Assembly (NCBI RefSeq): GCF_003116095.1 | Contig: NZ_LGRA01000021.1 | Location: 2,766,025 to 2,830,024 of the forward strand | Length of the DNA: 64,000 nt | Reading direction: 5' to 3' | Origin: Azospirillum sp. TSO35-2 | GTDB taxonomy: Bacteria > Pseudomonadota > Alphaproteobacteria > Azospirillales > Azospirillaceae | In this document: positions 46,111 through 53,632 of the stretch, piece after piece | How the letters are laid out: every line of letters begins with the position of its first letter | Numbering within the stretch: the first letter of the stretch is position 1 | The notes under the pieces: generated by a model | What the model saw: only the letters and a program-made list of their open reading frames with translations | Told to the model about the DNA's origin: nothing | Databases searched by the model: none | Translations under genes and position numbers: made by a program

Positions 46111-46506
46111 TCAGGCGGCCGGCGTATCCGGCCGGCGGCGGAGCGGATAGGGGCGGATCAAGGCTTCGGCCGGGATCCGCCACTCCCGGTGCAGCTTCCA
46201 GGCCTGCTCCAGGGTCAGATGCCGGGTCCGGTTCATCACCTCGGACGCGCGCGCCTTGGAGCCGAGCAGTTCGGCCAGATCCTTCTGCCGCTTTCCCGTC
46301 TGTTCCATACGGGCGCGCAACGCATCCGGGGCCTCCGGCGGGTCGATCGGCCAGTGCTCGTCCTCGTACCGCTCGATGACCAGGGCGAGCAGGTCGAAGC
46401 GGTCGGCTTCGGCGGTCCCCGGTTCGGGTTCCTGCTCGAAATAGGGCTCGATCTCGCGCAAGGCCCAGTCATAGTCGGCTTCGGTTTTCAGCGGGCGGAT
46501 GTCCAT
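46111..46506 (-). CDS. higA: HigA-type antitoxin
   Basis: A 131-residue antitoxin. The N-terminal acidic part (about residues 1-65) would bind the toxin and the C-terminal helix-turn-helix (RQKDLAELLGSKARASEVMN) would bind the operator. It starts 2 bp after the HigB stop, so the order is toxin first, as typical for higBA. It is embedded between fahA and the reductase gene. Confidence 0.85.
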   Translation of the reverse strand: MDIRPLKTEADYDWALREIEPYFEQEPEPGTAEADRFDLLALVIERYEDEHWPIDPPEAPDALRARMEQTGKRQKDLAELLGSKARASEVMNRTRHLTLEQAWKLHREWRIPAEALIRPYPLRRRPDTPAA

Positions 46507-46508
46507 GG

Positions 46509-46805
46509 TCAGACGGTCTCCGGGTCGATGCGGTCGTAGTCGTTGTGCGTGCCGACGAACTTCACCAGGACGCGCTTGAAGCGGTAGGCGACATGCACGA
46601 TCAGCCGGTATTTGTTGCCGCCGCTGTCGAAGATCACCCGGTTGTCGGCGATGAAATCGACCGTGGTCCCGAACTCGCGTTTGATGTCCGCCGGTGATTG
46701 CCAGGACGCGCTTTTCACCTGCGCGTACCACGCTTCCAACGGCGCTTCCGCTTGGGGGTGACGGTCCCAGAACTCCTTCAGCGTCCGCCGGGCGATGATC
46801 TGCAT
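46509..46805 (-). CDS. higB: HigB-type mRNA interferase toxin
   Basis: A 98-residue RelE-superfamily HigB toxin that cleaves mRNA in the ribosome. The family pattern is clear: N-terminal IIARRTLKEFWDRHP, then EAWYAQVKSASW, GNKYRLIVHVAYRFKRV and FVGTHNDYDRID, which holds the catalytic His and Asp region. An operator-like palindrome lies just upstream. Confidence 0.9.
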   Translation of the reverse strand: MQIIARRTLKEFWDRHPQAEAPLEAWYAQVKSASWQSPADIKREFGTTVDFIADNRVIFDSGGNKYRLIVHVAYRFKRVLVKFVGTHNDYDRIDPETV

Positions 46806-46821
46806 GGCGTCAGGCTAGCAG

Positions 46822-46838
46822 GTTCCACATTTGGGAAC
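46822..46838. promoter_or_regulatory. higBA operator candidate
   Basis: GTTCC-ACATTTG-GGAAC, with a further GGAAC at 46842-46846, lies 17-33 bp upstream of the higB start and fits autorepression by HigA. Confidence 0.55.
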
Positions 46839-46849
46839 AATGGAACGCA

Positions 46850-46878
46850 AACGCCCGGATCGAGCCGATCCGGGCGTT
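46850..46878. terminator. hairpin between reductase and higBA
   Basis: A perfect 13-bp stem (46850-46862 with 46866-46878), loop AGC, lies 30 bp past the reductase stop. There is no strong T-run; it probably ends or attenuates reductase transcription before higBA. Confidence 0.5.
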
Positions 46879-46907
46879 CATGCCTTGCCATGCCGTGCCG
46901 ATCCGTC

Positions 46908-47966
46908 TTACCCCAACGCCCCCGCCAACAGGCGTTCCGGCGGCGGGGCTTCCGGGATGTGCTGGGAGACGTAGCCTTCGCTGTGGATCTGGTCGTCCCT
47001 GGCGCCCAGCGCGCGGGCCGCGGCGACGCAGGCCTCGACGAAGGCGGGGCTGCCGGCGGTGAAGATGGCGTGGCCGGACAGGTCGGGGAACAGCTCGGGC
47101 AGGATGGTCGGGATGCGGCCGGTCAGATGCTCCGGCCGGTCCTCGCGGGTCAGGGTCACCTTGACCTTGAAGTTGCGGTATTTGGCCTGCCAATAGCTCA
47201 GCAGCCCCAGCTCATAGACGTCGGCCTGGGTGCAGGCGGAGAACAGCAGCGTCACCGGCGGGCGGTAGCCGCGGCGCAGCGCCGCGTCGGTCAGCGCCAG
47301 GATGGGGGCGAGGCCGGAGCCGGCGGCCATGCACAGCACCGGGCTGTCGACCGAGGGGTCGCCGATGAAGGTGCCGTAGGGGCCGGACAGCTTGACCATG
47401 CTGCCGACCGTCAGGGTGTCGTGGATCCAGCCGCTGGTCGGGCCGCCGTCGACGCGGGTGACCTGCAGCACGATCTCGCCGTCGGGGCGCGGCGCGTTGG
47501 CGATGGAGTAGCAGCGCGGCGGCGCGCCGGCCGACGCATCGCCCAGCATCACATACTGCCCCGGCCAATAGCGCAGCGGCTGGCCGAGCGGGCGCAGGCG
47601 CAGTTCGACGATCCGGGGGGTGCGCGGGATGCGGTCGGTGACGATGAACAGCACATTCTCGCGCGGCGGGAACAGCTTGGGCTGGGCGTCGGCGGTGCCG
47701 TATTCGATCACCAGCTCGTCGGAGATCGGCTTGGCCATGCACATCAGGCCGTAGCCGTCCTTCCGCTCGGCCTGGGACAGCGCCATGTCCAGCACCATGC
47801 CCTGGTCGAACTGGCCGGCGATCACCTTGACCTTGCATTCGCCGCAGGCACCGGCGCGGCAGTTGTTGGGCAGGGCGTAGCCGGCCTGTTCCAGCGCCGA
47901 CAGGACGGTTTCACCGTCGCGGCACTCGACCGTGCGGCCCGATGGGTGGAGGCGGATGCGGCTCAC
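46908..47966 (-). CDS. ferredoxin-NAD(P)H reductase of a two-component oxygenase
   Basis: A 352-residue reductase. The N-terminal plant-type ferredoxin domain has C36, C41, C44 and C76 as 2Fe-2S ligands. It is followed by an FAD domain (RCYSIANAP) and an NAD domain (AAGSGLAPIL, IFTAGSP). This order matches reductases that feed diiron hydroxylases such as phenol hydroxylase. It lies downstream of the R2-like diiron gene on the same strand, separated only by a palindromic repeat, so it is the likely electron donor. Confidence 0.85.
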   Translation of the reverse strand: MSRIRLHPSGRTVECRDGETVLSALEQAGYALPNNCRAGACGECKVKVIAGQFDQGMVLDMALSQAERKDGYGLMCMAKPISDELVIEYGTADAQPKLFPPRENVLFIVTDRIPRTPRIVELRLRPLGQPLRYWPGQYVMLGDASAGAPPRCYSIANAPRPDGEIVLQVTRVDGGPTSGWIHDTLTVGSMVKLSGPYGTFIGDPSVDSPVLCMAAGSGLAPILALTDAALRRGYRPPVTLLFSACTQADVYELGLLSYWQAKYRNFKVKVTLTREDRPEHLTGRIPTILPELFPDLSGHAIFTAGSPAFVEACVAAARALGARDDQIHSEGYVSQHIPEAPPPERLLAGALG

Positions 47967-48009
47967 CGGGGGGATCCTTGGCGGAGTGGGTAAGGTATGG
48001 CGACGTGAT

Positions 48010-48120
48010 GCCCCCTCCCTAACCCTCCCCCGCTTCGCGGGAGAGGGGACTGCCGCAATCCTTACCCTCCACCGCCAAAGGCGGGGGAGGGAGGGACCCG
48101 CGAAGCGGGAGGGAGGGGGC
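48010..48120. repeat. intergenic palindromic repeat, copy 2
   Basis: About 110 bp bounded by GCCCCCTCCCTAACCCTCC and its inverted counterpart, with the internal core GGGGACTGCCGC. It lies between the diiron and reductase genes of the same operon. It shares its ends and core with copies at 52616 and 56154. Confidence 0.85.
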
Positions 48121-48134
48121 CGCGGGGACGGACC

Positions 48135-49163
48135 TCAGAACACCGGGATGATTTCATCCATGTCGATGTCCCGGACTTCCTCGCCGGTGATGTCGACCTC
48201 GGGGATCGCCGGGAAGGGGATGCCGTAGCGGTCGAGAACGCCCTTCAGGTTCAGCATGGCGTTGCGCCAGTTGTCCTTCTTCGCCTCGTAGGTCGGGATG
48301 TGGAAGCCGGCCTTGCGGGCGATCTCCTCGGCCTCGCGCTGGGTGGCGATGAAGTCGTCGGGCAGGTCCCAGAACTGGGGCGGCGGCTCGAACAGGACGG
48401 CGGACAGGAACAGGTAGCCGGCGCGGATCTGCTTGGTGATGATCGAGCGGTCCTCGACCGCCAGATGCGGGTAGTCGCGCTCCATCACCGACATGCAGAT
48501 CGCCATGTGGCGACCCTCGTCGCGGCCGATGTTGCGGAAGGCTTCCTTGAACACCGGTTCGCTGCAGCCGGCCGCCATCTGGTGGAAGATGGTCGCCGCC
48601 GCAATCTCGCCCATCAGGAAGGAGCTGAACAGCACGGCCAGCGAGTATTTCGGCACCGCCTTCTTGTAGCCGTCCCAATAGCGCCCGCCGTTGTAGTACA
48701 GCCAGTGGGCGTTCTTCTGCAGCCGGCGGCCGAGGTCGGTCTTCGGCTCGTAGGTCAGCGGGCTGCTCGCCTCCAGCAGCTTGGTGATGGCGAGACCGCA
48801 CATCTGCTCGTGGTTCTGCTCGTCGCGGGTGACGGAGAAGAAGCAGCGGCGGACCGGATCCTCCTCATGGACCTCGTAGGTCTTGATCAGCGCGTGGGCG
48901 AAGACCGGCGGGGCGGAGGCGTCGAACACCGACAGGATGGTCCACCAATAGGCGATGGCCTCCCGCTCCTCCCACGAATAGCGCGACACGTCGAAGCTGT
49001 CCCACGGCAGCTTGGCCGGGTCCCAGTTCTCGCGCTGGGCGGCGGCGTAGACCTCCTCCAGCTTCTTGGTCTGCGACACCCAGGACAGCGGATAGACGTT
49101 CGGCTGCGGCGTGGCGGGGGGGAACTCCATCGTGTTGGCGATGGGGGTGTAGTCCTTGGACAT
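48135..49163 (-). CDS. R2-like diiron oxygenase component
   Basis: A 342-residue soluble helical protein with a complete dinuclear iron site. E115-x-x-H118 (DEQNHEQ), E186 (MGEIAAA) and E216-x-x-H219 (DEGRH) are clear, and D81 (FDASAPP) is a likely first ligand, the same order as ribonucleotide reductase R2. Length and lack of other R2 features argue for an oxygenase. With the adjacent reductase it would form a two-component hydroxylase, possibly acting on phenylacetate or a related ring; AurF-like N-oxygenation is another possibility. GGAGGAAA precedes the ATG. The promoter has a composite element shared with livK and a perfect FNR box further upstream. Confidence 0.75.
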   Translation of the reverse strand: MSKDYTPIANTMEFPPATPQPNVYPLSWVSQTKKLEEVYAAAQRENWDPAKLPWDSFDVSRYSWEEREAIAYWWTILSVFDASAPPVFAHALIKTYEVHEEDPVRRCFFSVTRDEQNHEQMCGLAITKLLEASSPLTYEPKTDLGRRLQKNAHWLYYNGGRYWDGYKKAVPKYSLAVLFSSFLMGEIAAATIFHQMAAGCSEPVFKEAFRNIGRDEGRHMAICMSVMERDYPHLAVEDRSIITKQIRAGYLFLSAVLFEPPPQFWDLPDDFIATQREAEEIARKAGFHIPTYEAKKDNWRNAMLNLKGVLDRYGIPFPAIPEVDITGEEVRDIDMDEIIPVF

Positions 49164-49220
49164 GGGGGCGTTTCCTCCGGGGGGGCTTTTTGCTGGGCGC
49201 TCACATTTCCATCGGCGCCT

Positions 49221-49283
49221 TGTGGTCATTATATGACACAGACTTTTCGGCACATCAATATTTTCTGTATCACGTTTGATGTG
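49221..49283 (-). promoter_or_regulatory. composite promoter/operator of the diiron operon
   Basis: On the minus strand GTGATACA (49273-49266) is followed after 25 bases by TGTGTCATATAATGA (49240-49226), which includes a good TATAAT. The same pair occurs before livK with 26 bases. An 8-bp inverted repeat, CACATCAA (49251-49258) and TTGATGTG (49276-49283), overlaps it. Confidence 0.65.
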
Positions 49284-49339
49284 GCGGAGCCCCGCCCTAA
49301 GTCGCTGATTCCATGAGATAAGCGTCAGAAGGCCCCGAA

Positions 49340-49353
49340 TTGATCCAGATCAA
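49340..49353. promoter_or_regulatory. perfect FNR/FixK box
   Basis: TTGATCCAGATCAA, exactly TTGAT-N4-ATCAA, inside a longer perfect palindrome spanning 49336-49357. It lies 177-190 bp upstream of the diiron gene and after the BLUF gene. Confidence 0.6.
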
Positions 49354-49404
49354 TTCGTTCGCTCCACCAGCGGTATCGGGTGTTTCCGTATCGGATCGCG
49401 GCGG

Positions 49405-49890
49405 TCAGGCCGCGGTCAGGCAGGGGATGCTGCCGCGGACCAGCTCGCGGGTCGCCGGGTCGATGTCGGCGACGATGCAGGCGTGCATGTAGGCGCGGGC
49501 GAGGACGTCGAGAACGAAGTCGATGTCGCGGGACCGGCGGTGGAACTCCTCGATCCGAACCGGCGAGCCGAACACCGCCTGCCAGAAGGTCGGGGTGTCG
49601 AGCGGCCCGAAATTCATCGCCCAGAAACCGAAATTGGGCTGTCCGCTCGACGTCTCGCGCAGCAGCAGCTCGACCCGCTGGTGACGGCGGTCGGCGGCGA
49701 TGCGGGCGTACAGCTCCTCGACCACCGCCGGCTCTCCCTCCAGCACCTGCAGGAAGACGCCTTCGAACTCGACCAGGAAACCGGTGACGCCCAGGCGCCG
49801 GTTGTTGCGGGCGCTTTGCAGGCAGATGTCGACCATCGCCGTGTAGGGCAGTCGCGCCACGGCCTCGCTGCGGTAAACGATGGTCAGCAT
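49405..49890 (-). CDS. BLUF blue-light photoreceptor
   Basis: A 161-residue short BLUF protein binding FAD. The photocycle residues are visible: Tyr6 in IVYRSEA, Asn in ARNNRRLGVTGFL, Gln48 in VFLQVLEGE, and Trp and Met in FGFWAMNFG. About 60 C-terminal helical residues follow with no output domain, so it must act through a partner protein. It lies between paaX and the diiron gene on the same strand and may be cotranscribed with paaX. Confidence 0.9.
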   Translation of the reverse strand: MLTIVYRSEAVARLPYTAMVDICLQSARNNRRLGVTGFLVEFEGVFLQVLEGEPAVVEELYARIAADRRHQRVELLLRETSSGQPNFGFWAMNFGPLDTPTFWQAVFGSPVRIEEFHRRSRDIDFVLDVLARAYMHACIVADIDPATRELVRGSIPCLTAA

Positions 49891-50016
49891 CGGCGGCCTC
49901 CCCGGGGCGTCGGTCGAACAACGATGCTCAGTTTATCCCGGTCTCCGGGCGCCGTGCATCGGCTTTTCCGGCCCTCGGCCATTGGTCGCAGGCGGAGAAG
50001 GGCCGGGGGGAGCGGG

Positions 50017-50961
50017 CTATGCCGCCGCCACGCTCTCCAGCCCGCCGAAGCGTGTGTTGAAGGACGGCTGGGCGTCGGGCAGCGGGCCGTTGGCGGTGGT
50101 GGCGGCGCCCATCAGGAACGCCTCCGACGGGGCGGCCAGCCGGCGGTAGAGGTTGCGCGTCAGCATCCGCGATTCCTGCCCTGGCCAGTCGGCCGGCAGC
50201 AGGTCGGGCGGCAGCATCGGGTCGCGCAGCAGGATGCGGCGGAAATCGTGGATCATCAGCGTCCGCAGCGCGAAGCACACCGCCGGGTCCAGCGTGTCGG
50301 CGGCGTCCACCGCCGCCCACACCGGGCGGAAGTGATCCAGGAAGGTGGCGTAATCACGCTCCAGCTGATCAATGTCCCAACAGCCGCGGACGAGGTCGCG
50401 CAGCGCGCCGAACCCCTCGGTGCGGTCGAGGCTGGCCTTCATGTGGACGATCTTGTCGGCGATGCCCAGCTCCGCCAGCAGACGGTGCATCGCCGCCTCG
50501 TCGCAGTTGGGGTGGGCGTAGACGGTGGCCGACGCCGCGCCGAAGCCCTGCCAGACCAGTTCGCGCCGCAGCGCGTCGCGCGTCTCGCCGTCGAGCGCGT
50601 TGGGCGGCACCATCAGCAGGTCCCAGCCGCGGTCCCATTCGCGGGCCAGCGGCGCGTAGATCCGCCGTTCCGCCGCGGCGAAGCGTTCCTTGCCGCTGTC
50701 GGTGACGCGGTAGAAGCTGCGGCGGCCGATCTGCGTGTTGGTCAGCCAATCGTCCTTGCACAGCCGGAACACCGATGTGCGGACGATCCGCTCGCTCAGG
50801 CCGAACAGGGCCATCAGCTCGATCAGGCTGCCCAGCCACGCCGAGCCGCCATGCGGCAGCACCGCGTCGCCATAGACGGTGATGATCAGCGACTTCGCCC
50901 GCGGCGCGATCGTCTCGGTCAGGTGGGCGGCGAGGTCTTCGGGGCGGCGCGGGCGGGCCAT
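50017..50961 (-). CDS. paaX: PaaX-family transcriptional regulator
   Basis: A 314-residue PaaX-type regulator (E. coli 316). The N-terminal winged helix (SLIELMALFGLSERIVRTSVFRL, outlined only) has R-T-S-V-x-R-L recognition residues. The central and C-terminal PaaX domains (WDRGWDLLMVP, HPNCDEAAMHRLL, MIHDFRRILLRDP) are clear. PaaX represses phenylacetate genes and is released by phenylacetyl-CoA. The ATG at 50961 was chosen because the family start MARPRRPEDLA begins there. Several GATAC-type half-sites in this region are candidate operators. It is divergent from livK. Confidence 0.88.
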   Translation of the reverse strand: MARPRRPEDLAAHLTETIAPRAKSLIITVYGDAVLPHGGSAWLGSLIELMALFGLSERIVRTSVFRLCKDDWLTNTQIGRRSFYRVTDSGKERFAAAERRIYAPLAREWDRGWDLLMVPPNALDGETRDALRRELVWQGFGAASATVYAHPNCDEAAMHRLLAELGIADKIVHMKASLDRTEGFGALRDLVRGCWDIDQLERDYATFLDHFRPVWAAVDAADTLDPAVCFALRTLMIHDFRRILLRDPMLPPDLLPADWPGQESRMLTRNLYRRLAAPSEAFLMGAATTANGPLPDAQPSFNTRFGGLESVAAA

Positions 50962-51417
50962 GCGGTCGGAACGTCCTTGACGGCGGGTTGAGATGATGGG
51001 GATGGGCCCGCGCCGGCAGGCGCGACGGAGTTGTATACCCAGCTCTGCCCCCGCAGGGCCAGCGCCGCGATACGGCGGGTGGGGCGATCGGCGGGGCAGG
51101 GCGCCGGGATAGGAGGCATCCCGGACTTTCCGTTTGACAATCATTAATGTGATACACTACGGTTGGCGCTGCAAAGTAAAACTGTGTCATAAAATGAAAC
51201 GTGCATCCGCCGCCCTGTCCTTGGAGGGATTGCAAAGGGAAAGGGTCGCTTCCGGCAACATCCGCACGTCGTTTGTGGGCAAGTCGGCGAAAATTTTTCT
51301 TCCGAAATGATTTCCTTTGAAACATTATGCTTGTCAAATCGTCCCCCGCGCTGGGGCCGGGTGATGCCCGGACCGGCGGAAGGGGGCAGAATGCCGCCAA
51401 AAAAACGGGAGGAATTC
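50962..51417. other. divergent control region paaX/livK
   Basis: This 456-bp region holds a CGCGATACGG half-site (51066-51075), an imperfect FNR-like site (TTGACAATCATTAA, 51134-51147), and the composite element shared with the diiron promoter (51149-51197). No gene is supported here. Confidence 0.5.
51149..51197 (+). promoter_or_regulatory. composite promoter/operator of the importer operon
   Basis: GTGATACA (51149-51156), 26 bases, then TGTGTCATAAAATGA (51183-51197). It matches the diiron promoter element at 23 of 23 positions except one base. TAAAAT could be the -10. Confidence 0.65.
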
Positions 51418-52578
51418 ATGCGCAAACGCCTGCTCTCCACCATGGCCGCCGTCACCCTGACCGGGTTGGCGATGACCGGCCTGACCGGCACGGCCTCGGC
51501 CGCCGAGCCGATCAAGATCGGCGCCATCATCTCGGCGACCGGCCCGGCCTCCTTTCTCGGCGACCCCGAGAAGAAGGTGCTGGAGCTTTACGCCGACCGC
51601 ATCAACAAGGCCGGCGGCGTCGACGGCCGCCCGGTGCAGCTGACCGTCTATGACGACGGCGGCGCGGCGGACAAGGCGGCGTCCTTCACCAAGCGCCTGA
51701 TCGAAAGCGACAAGGTCGACGTGATCGTCGGCGGCACGACGACGGCCGCCACCATGGCCGCGGTGCCGCTGGTGGAACGCGCGGAGGTGCCCTTCATCTC
51801 GCTCGCCGGCGCCGTGGTGATCGTCGAGCCGGTGAAGAAGTGGGTGTTCAAGACCCCGCACACCGACCGCATGGCCGCGGAAAAGGTGATGGAGGACATG
51901 AAGAAGCGCGGGCTGACCAAGCTGGCGCTGATCTCCGAGGATTCGGGCTTCGGCAAGTCGGGCCGCGAGCAGACGCTGGCCGTCGCCAAGGAGCGCGGCG
52001 TCGAGCTGGTCGCCGACGAGACCTACGGCGCCAAGGACACCGACGTCACGGCGCAGCTGACCAAGGTCAAGAACAACGCCGCGGCGCAGGCCGTGCTGGT
52101 GTTCGGCCTGGGCCAGGGCCCGGCGGTGGTGACCAAGAACTACCGCCAGCTCGGCATTTCCCTGCCGCTCTACCAGTCGCACGGCGTGGCGTCGAAGGAA
52201 TACATCCGGCTGGCCGGCGGCGCCGCCGAAGGCGTCCGCCTGCCGGCCGCCGGCCTGGTCGTCGCCGCCCAGCTGCCGGAGAGCGATCCGCAGAAGACGG
52301 TGGTGACCGACTTCACCAAGACCTACGAGCAGGCCTTCACCTCCGAGGTGTCGACCTTCGCCGGCCACGCCTATGACGGGCTGATGATCGCGCTGGACGC
52401 GGTCAAGCGCGCCGGCGGCACCGACAAGGCCAAGCTGCGCGACGCCATCGAGCAGACCAAGGGCTATGTCGGCACCGGCGGCACCGTGACGATGAGCCCG
52501 AAGGACCATATGGGCCTGACGCTCGACGCCTTCCACATGGTGGAGGTGAAGCAGGGCGACTGGGCGCTGGTGAAGTGA
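51418..52578 (+). CDS. livK: ABC importer substrate-binding protein (LivK-like)
   Basis: A 386-residue periplasmic binding protein of the branched-chain amino acid/aromatic acid family. The signal peptide ends TASA-AEP. The mature start IKIGAIISATGPASFLGDPE is typical of subgroups that bind aromatic acids as well as leucine-type ligands. GGGAGG lies just before the ATG at 51418. It heads livK-livH-livM-livG-livF and shares a promoter element with the diiron oxygenase, so an aromatic acid ligand is likely. Confidence 0.88.
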   Translation: MRKRLLSTMAAVTLTGLAMTGLTGTASAAEPIKIGAIISATGPASFLGDPEKKVLELYADRINKAGGVDGRPVQLTVYDDGGAADKAASFTKRLIESDKVDVIVGGTTTAATMAAVPLVERAEVPFISLAGAVVIVEPVKKWVFKTPHTDRMAAEKVMEDMKKRGLTKLALISEDSGFGKSGREQTLAVAKERGVELVADETYGAKDTDVTAQLTKVKNNAAAQAVLVFGLGQGPAVVTKNYRQLGISLPLYQSHGVASKEYIRLAGGAAEGVRLPAAGLVVAAQLPESDPQKTVVTDFTKTYEQAFTSEVSTFAGHAYDGLMIALDAVKRAGGTDKAKLRDAIEQTKGYVGTGGTVTMSPKDHMGLTLDAFHMVEVKQGDWALVK

Positions 52579-52615
52579 CGAGGGCTTCCGCTCCCGTCCT
52601 TTTCACATCACCGAT

Positions 52616-52721
52616 GCCCCCTCCCTAACCCTCCCCCACCTCCGGTGGGAGAGGGGACTGCCGCCGCCTGCCCGTAAGGCACCCTCTCCCACCGGAGGTG
52701 GGGGAGGGTCGGGGAGGGGGC
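52616..52721. repeat. intergenic palindromic repeat, copy 3
   Basis: A 106-bp element with ends GCCCCCTCCCTAACCCTCC and the inverted GGGAGGGTCGGGGAGGGGGC, two internal hairpins (CACCTCCGGTGGGAG type) and the core GGGGACTGCCGC. It separates livK from livH and could set expression of the binding protein above the permease. Confidence 0.88.
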
Positions 52722-52742
52722 CAGCGAAGCGGAAACCCAACG

Positions 52743-53618
52743 ATGTTCGCGGAACTGCTGCAATACATGCTGTCGGGGCTGACCATCGGCGCGATCTATG
52801 CGCTGGCGGGGCTCGGCTTTTCGATCATCTACAACGCCAGCCACGTCATCAACTTCGCCCAGGGCGAGTTCATCATGATCGGCGGCATGGCGTCGGCCAC
52901 CCTGACCGCGTCGGGGGTGCCGCTGCCGCTGGCGATCCTGATCGGCTGCGGCGGCGCCATGCTGGTCGGTGTGCTGGTCGCCAAGTTCGCGGTGGAGCGC
53001 GCCCGCAACGCCTCGACCGTCACCCTGATCATCATCACCATCGGCGCGTCGATCTTCCTGCGCGGCGTGGCGGAGCTGATCTGGGGCAAGGACTTCAAGC
53101 GGCTCGACGCCTTTTCGGGCGAGACGCCGATCCAGATCCTGGGCGCCTCGATGCAGCCGCAGTCGCTGTGGGTGGTCGGCTGCGCCGCGGTGCTGATCGT
53201 CGCCATCGGCCTGTTCTTCGCCAAGACGCTGACCGGCAAGGCGATGCTCGCCACCTCGCACAACCGGCTGGCCGCCCAGCTGGTCGGCATCGACGTGAAG
53301 CGGGTGGTGCTGGCCTCCTTCGCGCTGTCGGCGGCGCTGGGCGCGGTCGGCGGCGCGGTGGTGGCGCCGATCACCTTCTCCTACACCGAGATGGGCATCA
53401 TGCTGGGGCTGAAGGGCTTCACCGCCGCGGTGCTGGGCGGCCTCGGCAACGGGCCGGGCGCGGTGGTCGGCGGCGTGATCGTCGGCGTGGCCGAGGCGCT
53501 GGGCGCCGGCTACATCTCGTCGGCCTACAAGGACGCCATCGCCTTCGTCATCATCCTCGCCGTCCTGCTCTTCATGCCGAACGGGCTGTTCGGCAAGCGC
53601 GGCACCGAGCGCGTGTAA
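52743..53618 (+). CDS. livH: ABC importer permease LivH-like
   Basis: A 291-residue inner-membrane permease with about eight TM segments. The family signature appears as YALAGLGFSIIYNASHVINFAQGE, outlined only by its key GxGxxxIYNxxxxxNFAQGE pattern, and GLKGFTAAVLGGLGNGPGAVVGG is the cytoplasmic coupling region. The ATG at 52743 follows directly after the repeat element. Confidence 0.92.
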   Translation: MFAELLQYMLSGLTIGAIYALAGLGFSIIYNASHVINFAQGEFIMIGGMASATLTASGVPLPLAILIGCGGAMLVGVLVAKFAVERARNASTVTLIIITIGASIFLRGVAELIWGKDFKRLDAFSGETPIQILGASMQPQSLWVVGCAAVLIVAIGLFFAKTLTGKAMLATSHNRLAAQLVGIDVKRVVLASFALSAALGAVGGAVVAPITFSYTEMGIMLGLKGFTAAVLGGLGNGPGAVVGGVIVGVAEALGAGYISSAYKDAIAFVIILAVLLFMPNGLFGKRGTERV

Positions 53619-53632
53619 GGACCGTAAAGTCG

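Noticed and set aside
48135..49163. BoxB benzoyl-CoA epoxidase
   Set aside because: The protein is much shorter than BoxB and no boxA or boxC partner or CoA ligase is adjacent.
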